A stretch of DNA of 49,990 bases from Phellopilus nigrolimitatus (taxonomy: Eukaryota > Basidiomycota > Agaricomycetes > Hymenochaetales > Hymenochaetaceae): contig JAJOHG010000187.1 in the NCBI GenBank assembly GCA_021029095.1, positions 1 through 49,990 on the forward strand, read 5' to 3'. The notes under the pieces were generated by a model. That model was given only the letters and a program-made list of their open reading frames with translations, searched no databases and had not been told where the DNA came from. Below, in pieces: positions 43,618 to 49,990 of the stretch. A program made the translations under genes and the position numbers. The first letter of the stretch is position 1; each line of letters begins with the position of its first letter.

Positions 43618-44406
43618 TGCAGCGAGAGTCTACTGCTATAATCACGTCTATATAACAGACAAACTCAACGCCTGTGATTCGCTCGCAGTTCGCTCGTGTT
43701 TTCAGGCGAACGCCGTAAGCCCGATGTCCGATGTCGAGTTTGATTGGGGTTTTTTCTTGCGATAATGCTGACGATGAGGACGTCGAAGACGGAAGCTAAG
43801 TAACATTGACAAAAGACGGCACAGGACGACTAAGTCCAGCAGTATGATTCATGAATGCGTTCATGCAAAGCTCCAAGAGCCAACTACTAAATCAATTGGT
43901 GTACTAACAGTATTTGAGTTCAGCTAATCTACAACCGTGACGGCGGGGTGGTGGATGTCAATGCATGCAACAAAAAAAGCAGGAAGAGTGTAACGAATGA
44001 ACGGGTCGCCATTTATGCGTTCTGGAAAAGTTCATTCGGGGCCGGGATTGAGTAAAATGCAATGCATGACACCTAGAAGAATCGCAAATGTAAAAGAAGA
44101 AGAAAAAGAATTGACAGATAAAGGGGCATGCAAGCGGAAAGATGATGGATGGGAATAGTGGTTGTGTTTCAGATGTGTGCGAAGTATACCGAAAGAAAGA
44201 AGAAAAGAAAAGAAAAAATTGAACCTGAGATTGCAGGGAATGCATGATTATGTGGATATATGAAGTGGTCCTGTACAAAGCCAAGAAGTAAACAACTGAG
44301 TTAATAGCGAGTTCAAAGCAAGATTCAAAGAGACCAATATTCCGTCTGAGTTCCAGTTGATCTCCGTGCTTATTGTCGTATTCGTCCAGATGGAAGAAGC
44401 ACGCGA
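43618..44406. other. Intergenic region upstream of ETF-QO
   Basis: This holds the promoter side of the ETF-QO gene and the 3' flank of the 44407-45828 gene. A 174-codon minus frame at 43958-44482 is Phe/Ser/His-rich, overlaps the neighbouring gene and has no features. I regard it as chance. Confidence 0.45.
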
Positions 44407-45828
44407 TCATTGCCGCCGCGCACCGCCGCTCATCAACACGGCACACCAGCCAAAGAGCGCCATAACGAAGCGCACGAGCCACGCCGCGTCTGCGCCAAGG
44501 CCCAGACCCGGACGGAGCTGCATTGCAAGTGCGGCGTCCAGCTCGGGCATCGCGTAGAACGCGCGCCGTTGTCCCTCGCGCGCACCGCCAGGAACCACGG
44601 CGCGACTACCAACACTCGAAGTCGTCTCAACGGTCCGTTGCTTCGCCTCCGTGGCGCGCACAGACCAGGACGGCCACGCTGTTGCTGAAGCCTCGCTCAT
44701 CTCGGGTGGGTAGATAAGTGGGGAGTCATTTGCAGGTGCGGTGCCAGCTGGAGATGGAGTAGACAAGTCGGATGGGAGGTCGACAGGCGTGACAGAAGGC
44801 GTGGTATACGGACTATCGTCATCCGATGACTCTACGTCGAAGAACTTCTCGTTGAGGTCGTCTCCGGGGTCTATGCTGTCCAAAGACATCTTCTCGGACA
44901 TTGACTCACGAAGTGAGGTATGTGAAGGTATCCGTAGCAGACGCGTATTGATCGTAAGGGCACCTGGCATCGGCGCCTTCTCGGAATCCTGGACAGGTTC
45001 GCGGGAGACATGAGACACGTCATTTGACTGACCGGACCGCTCGACGGCACTCTTCTCTATCTGGGGAAGGATATCCCAAGCCGCTGGAGACTGTAAGACG
45101 CTCTTGCGGAGCATCTCGACGATATATAGCGACGCGGCGACGCAGCATAGCGCCAGAAACGAAATGACGCAAGAACCGACAATGACTACGACAGGTTTGG
45201 ATACGGAATTCTCTGGTTGGATGACTGGAGTGGGAATCTCGGTCTCGACCTCGGCCTCTTCGACAGGCAGTTCTGCGACAGAGGAGACGCTCGAAGGGGA
45301 AGCGAGGCTCATAGTATCCAGCGCATCGTCCGGCACCGGTGTCCCCCGACCACGTTCGCTTTCCAGCCGGTTAAGAATCTCGTACAACTCCTTCTCATCG
45401 GGTGAGTGCAACTCGTCCTCGTTCAAAGGAATGAGCGCCTTCACCGCGTCGTCCTCCGCGCTGGAGAGATATGCCTGCACCTCTTCGATGGAGGCTAAAT
45501 GGACTTGGACGTCTACTTCATCTTCCAAGTCTTCATCAAAACTAAATTCACCGGCACAAAGAAAGTTAGCGATATGTGGAAGGCAAACAGACAGACACGC
45601 TCGGCACCTTGCATGTGACTTCACGACAGCCTGGATGGCATGCTGCACGTTTGTTGGCTCGCCAGACTCGGACCTAGCCAGTGTTCATATCAGTGCACTT
45701 CATGTAAATGAGTAAAACGTGTCGCCTCACAGCTGCAGGCCCTTCCACTGTTCTTCGGGCTTTGGAAGGGGCCGAGCGGACGAGACGAGAGCCAGCAGCG
45801 AGACAGAAGCCAAAATCGTAAGCGTCAT
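44407..45828 (-). CDS. Signal-peptide-bearing, single-pass membrane protein, function unknown
   Basis: Exons 45828-45731, 45673-45608 and 45541-44407 give 432 aa. The start MTLTILASVSLLALVSSARP is a clear signal peptide. An acidic luminal/extracellular part follows (FDEDLEDEVDVQV, LNEDELHSPDEKELYEIL). A strong transmembrane helix lies at about 172-196 (VVVIVGSCVISFLALCCVAA), then a Ser/Asp-rich region with many possible phosphorylation sites. A second hydrophobic segment lies near the C-terminus (WLVRFVMALFGWCAVLM). I know no named family with this layout. Type I topology with a cytosolic tail is inferred. It is divergent from the Spo7-like gene, 798 bp away. Confidence 0.75.
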
Positions 45829-46626
45829 CCTTGGATAATCGCGAAGTGCTGTTGAGCAAAGCAGAAAATAAATTTCGTAGACACGTCCCCTTTCTTCGCG
45901 TTAGGGCGAGAAAGAGGCTGAGAAACACGAGGCCGCCAGCAACCTGACCTTGCCGTGCTGACGAGGTTGAATGTGGTTGAACTTGCGTCTGCAACGTGTT
46001 ACGGCAGGGTGATCTTAACTCTTCCCACGGATCGCCGATAAAATAGCCGATAAATTTTTAGAATATGAGCTTGGTTCTCTGCCTTGCTTTAAAAATATCT
46101 TGAGGAGTCTCCTTCATGATGGGTAGTTTTTCCAGTGTATGAAAAAGTAGCGAGCGGCTTGCCTAGTGAGGAGTTTGGGTAGACTTTCCGACGCAACACA
46201 CTTCGCACACACAACCGCCCAAATATGGTATCGCGTGACATTCCTCCGAAAACGAAAATACAGAATTTCATTAGAGAGTCGTATCAAGTTGAGGGTCCAC
46301 TATTAATGCTCCAAGCTCTTCAGTTTGCCATCAATGTTTCACTAAGTCGCAAAAGTACGGTTTACAAGCAAGAGTGATTTCTTTTGATCTTGTTTTCCTT
46401 GGAAACCGCTTCTGAGGAAATTGAATTTGGCAAGTAACTTTCCAAATGTGGCAAACAATTTAGACGAATGGCACGCTCGGCGTTGTTGCTGACAACTTGT
46501 CTTTTAACCATCGCCTCCATTGTCTTTCGCATCTAATTTGGCTACCTGAACGCGTGTAGCGACCCTGTCTAGCTTCAGACCAACTCTGGTCTTCGTTTGA
46601 GGCCAAAATACGCGCTTGGTTCATGT
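45829..46626. promoter_or_regulatory. Divergent intergenic region (membrane protein / Spo7-like)
   Basis: It contains both promoters, as the two start codons face away from each other. Frames up to 106 codons occur but none shows features beyond chance. No clear element was found. Confidence 0.4.
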
Positions 46627-47710
46627 ATGGCCGCAAGGAGAACACCACCACCTCAAAAGGCGTCATTCCAGCCTTCCAGCGAGAATGTGGTTTATCGTGA
46701 CCTCCTGCTATTTGAAGAGAGGTTGAAGACGAATGCCGCACTCCTCAAAAGAAGAAAGTCTCGCTACCAGCGTGTGTGTTTCTTGTCCGACTAGCACGCT
46801 AATCTGCGACTGACATCTGAAAGGAAGTCTTTGTGGCCCAGCTCCTGGCAGTTCTAGTTTTCTTGGTACTGGAAGTGTTCCTACAGACGCAGTTTCTGAC
46901 CATGCCATGGAATTTTGCTTTGCAAAAAGCATTTCCGGAGGATTTTGCTGATGGTCGAACAATGCAGCTTCATCCGTATATCGCAAAGGGCATGCTTCTT
47001 GTGGATGTGACGACACTGGTATTATTCTTTGCTAGTGGGGTATACGAAGAAAAAATAGGATACGCTAATAGGTGGGTGGCAAGAAAAGGTACTTGAGAAC
47101 AGTAAATTCACTGAGGTATTGGACGAACAGATATGTTCCTCATGCGAACCGCGCTCTGCGTAGTTTCAACATGTACTTGAATGTCCGCCACCGGCCCCTT
47201 CGTTCACGTCTATTTGTCAATCCTCTGTCATTCTTTTTCCACCGTGACAACATTGAAGACACATCATCATTCTCTCGCTCGGCATCCCCGGACCGCCGGC
47301 GCAAGCGGGGGACGAGCGTGCCGATTCCGCCGATCCCGCCAACGAACAACCCGCGAGGCGAGCTTATCTTCTCATCACGTGTCGAGCGTAACTTCCGCGA
47401 GTCGTACGAACGCTACCGCGCCGCGTTCGAACGCAAGCGCGAAGCGCGCGAGCAGTACGCGGCCGCGCAGACGTGGTGGGGGTGGCGCGTGTGGCCCTGG
47501 AACTGGATGCAGCGAAGCGTCCCCCGGCCCGCGTCGTATATTCGCGAACACAGCCCGATGAGGTCCATCGCGTCGACACCCCGAGGACGGGGCTCTGAGA
47601 CAGAGAGTGCGTCGAGTGCGTCTAGTACGCCGAGCTCGTCCAGGCGGTCGAGCCCCGTGCCCGGCTCATTGGGTAGACCTGGGGAGGCGCGGGGAAAAAT
47701 AGGAGTGTGA
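46627..47710 (+). CDS. SPO7: Spo7-like regulatory subunit of the Nem1 phosphatase
   Basis: Three exons (46627-46771, 46828-47071, 47131-47710) give 322 aa. Near the N-terminus, YRDLLLFEERLKTNAALLKR is the Spo7-type conserved helix, followed by the first transmembrane helix (LFVAQLLAVLVFLVLEVFL). A second hydrophobic segment (MLLVDVTTLVLFFASGVY) is followed by IGYANRYVPHANRALRSFNM. In yeast, Nem1-Spo7 sits in the nuclear/ER membrane and dephosphorylates the lipin Pah1, steering phosphatidate toward triglyceride. The C-terminal 170 residues are Arg/Ser-rich, with a charged RNFRESYERYRAAFERKREA helix and a disordered tail. ATG 46627 is the first in frame and gives the expected family start spacing. 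Confidence 0.82.
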
Positions 47711-49990
47711 CGCTGCCAGGAGGTATCCCACGACGGCTGACTCCAGATAGGAAAGACCGGACGAGGAAAGAGAGTTTCAGCTTTCTCCTGTCCGGCGACC
47801 AGAGTTTCGGATGAAGGAGTCAGGTTGCTGCTTTCTGCTCTTCTACGTTATCTTGCGCAATAGGTTCTGATGTAAGCTGTAATATACATTCTGGACAATG
47901 AATGCTGAACTATTTTCTGTTTTCTTCCAACACTTCGCATCGATGTGCCAATGCCTCCTCGTTTTAGCCACACCGGAAGGCAAGGGTCCGGCAGATTCAG
48001 ATGTCGATTCGTAACGTAGCTTGTCCTTTCCATCTTAAGATCAAGTTTCACTCGTCATCCTTGGTCGGAACGCCAACGCCGAGTCAACAGCTTTTCCGCG
48101 TCAGCAGACAACTCAAGCGGATCAACATACCGCTCAATAATATTCCAGAGGGGTACCTTCGAGTTCTAGCGTCAAAACTCGCTCTTCACGTCATCTTGCG
48201 CTCGATCTGCTCCTCGTTGTCAAACCTTGGCTAACGACCTTCAGAAGTTCTCAGAAGGCGGACGTCATTGAGAATGCCTTTCCCGATATGTTCAAGTAAA
48301 AGGCGCGTTTTTCGCAACTCACATTTCTACGACACGCTCGGTTGAGTACGGACGCAGCATGCAGCAGCATCGATTTCATCTCTTTCCGATAGCTCGCGCG
48401 TCGTGCGGGAGAGAAAGCTTTCTCGAGGCTTCTCGATATGAAGCCGTGGGGCTAAGGTGCCTGTCTGTATTTTTTACTCATTCTTTTTCGGTGAATCGAA
48501 GTTCATTATTCCTGTGTATTAGCCGGTGATAGCCTCATCTTTTGATGCTTCAGGAAGTACATGTGCGTCACGCAGTTTCGCCGCTCGCGTTATTCCGTGC
48601 ATCTAAGTAGATACGTTGCGTATGACCGTGGGTTGTGCCACACTGTCGTTTCTGTTACGAGCCTGAACGCGGACTCTGTACTCTGAAATTTAACCACTTG
48701 ACCTACGGCGCGTCCGGTTAAATGGGCGAAAAAATGACTTGCCCTGAACTAAATCTGTATATCTGGATTTCATACTGCCTATCACAGGCACGTTTGGTCT
48801 TCGGCACTTGTCCCGAGGACAAGCTTAGCATGACTGTGAGTGAGCAATTCTCGTGTGGGATAAGAATGCTGATGTCGAAAAAAAAATCCGGCAAAGACAG
48901 ATAATCAGCGAGTCCGGCAGATTGGCTAAACTACCTTCAAGAAGGTGATGCATGCACATCTGATTTTCGCCCACTCATCTGCTCCACATGCACCTTGATA
49001 CCGACATGCCGGCGATGTCACCTCAAGCAGAAAACAATACGTTCGCTGACACTCAATAACCTACCCTCATGTAAGAGGACCCTGCTGCAATGCTCAGTCT
49101 CCCACAGATGAAATCAGCCTCATGGCCCTTATCCCACCGACAAACTTCTACTACAAAATGGCTATCCGTCCAGGCTGTCGGAGCCTCCGAGGATTTTGGC
49201 TTTCGCTGCTCTAATCTTCACAACATTGCTTCATGTAGCACCAATGCTCACAGATGGATCGTATGGCGTCCTGTTTCTTCTTTGCGCTAGTCGTATGCAT
49301 CTCGCGTCGGCTTATTTGCCGAATCTCGTGGACAATCTCGGGATCGATGCCGCATGGTCAACTTAGCGTACTACTTGGAGGAACACCCGCTGGTTGTGGT
49401 TGACACTTCCCGGCGGGAAAATTTTGCAGCAGACTACATCGTCTACTTTGAGATTGTGATACTTACTCGGCCTATTGTAATATTCAAGCTGTGTCCGATA
49501 ATCTGGGGCAAAGGCGAGCTGTTCATAGGTTTTTCTCGTTACGAACATTCCATGCGTTTATGGACCGTTGTCAACTTTAAGAAAATTCTGTTGTGTTTCC
49601 CGATATCTTCAAGTCATGAACATTTACTCTCTTTCACGCTCTTATTTGTACGAGTCTAGATAAAAACGACTGGAAGCTGAGGACCGTAAGCATAGGCGAA
49701 GCAACCAAAAGCATCCATCCTCTTTCTATTCCTTTACATCAGGGACACATGGACATGCAAGCCGCTCTGTTATTGCTTGATTTTCTCGTAGATTCTTGCA
49801 GATCGATTTTAAGTTCGTTTCTCCAAACATGGTTAGACACTTCCATATCTGGGCCACTTTCGTGTTCTCTCACGATCGACATTTTCAATACATTTTTGTT
49901 CTTTACACTCACCTTCATCTTCGTGGGTAGTGGCCAATTCAGTAGGTCGCATCTTTCCCGAGACAGAATTAAAGACTCAGCTGCTGCTTA
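47711..49990. other. Gene-poor right end, about 2.3 kb
   Basis: Frames are short (101 codons at most) with no recognised families. The first 250 bp are the 3' flank of the Spo7-like gene. A tRNA-like segment lies at about 48651-48722. The window ends without entering a gene I can support. Confidence 0.5.
48651..48722 (-). other. tRNA-like segment with good A box
   Basis: The minus strand reads CGCCGTAGGTCAAGTGGTTAA, matching a tRNA 5' half and the polymerase III A box (TAGGTCAAGTGG). About 30 nt further on GCGTTCAGGCTCG resembles a degenerate B box. The 3' half does not complete a cloverleaf. It may be a tRNA remnant or SINE head. Confidence 0.28.

Noticed and set aside
1..49990. CRISPR array, bacterial operon or phage features
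   Set aside because: No regularly spaced direct repeats or bacterial gene arrangement were seen. Introns and protein families are fungal.

Overview
The window looks like nuclear DNA of a mushroom-forming fungus (Agaricomycetes, Basidiomycota). Genes carry many short introns (about 45-100 nt) with GT..AG ends. Protein-coding stretches are GC-rich and intergenic DNA is AT-richer. The recognisable proteins (an F-box/LRR family protein, a DUF6534-like multi-pass protein, Spo7-like, ETF-QO, Dus3) read like agaricomycete orthologues. All gene models below were spliced by hand and reading frame was checked at each junction; no database search was run.

Region 1 (1-13.2 kb) is repeat-rich. It is built around an inverted duplication of an F-box gene and its 3' flank: left copy 1-903 plus 5834-about 6130, right copy about 10915-12093 with the complete gene at 11884-13206. 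The left copy is interrupted by about 4.9 kb (904-5833) that the right copy lacks. That insert holds a 422-bp near-perfect foldback element and two elements with TAGGGCAT.. terminal inverted repeats. The larger one (2163-4128, exact 8-bp target duplication, hAT-like) has captured exon fragments of glycyl-tRNA synthetase and COPI beta-prime. A third TAGGGC element (10213-10889, exact 8-bp duplication) abuts the right arm. Between the arms sit two very GC-rich, convergent genes: mitochondrial HMG-CoA lyase, whose 6-nt microexon encodes a metal-ligand histidine, and a PaaI-type thioesterase.

Region 2 (14-31.8 kb) is ordinary housekeeping DNA: a DEDDy 3'-5' exonuclease, an Asterix-like ER membrane protein, a 1347-residue conserved-looking coiled-coil protein of unknown function, threonine synthase with a GCN4-type site upstream, Dus3 tRNA-dihydrouridine synthase, and the U3 snoRNP protein Rrp9 divergent from Dus3.

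Region 3 (31.8-50 kb) mixes AT-rich gene-poor DNA with a microexon-rich seven-TM-like (DUF6534-like) gene, an F-box/WD40 ubiquitin-ligase adaptor, ETF-ubiquinone oxidoreductase, a secreted/single-pass membrane protein of unknown function, and a Spo7-like phosphatase subunit. The last 2.3 kb hold no gene I can support. The genes do not form a pathway cluster. HMG-CoA lyase and ETF-QO both serve mitochondrial leucine breakdown but lie 34 kb apart.
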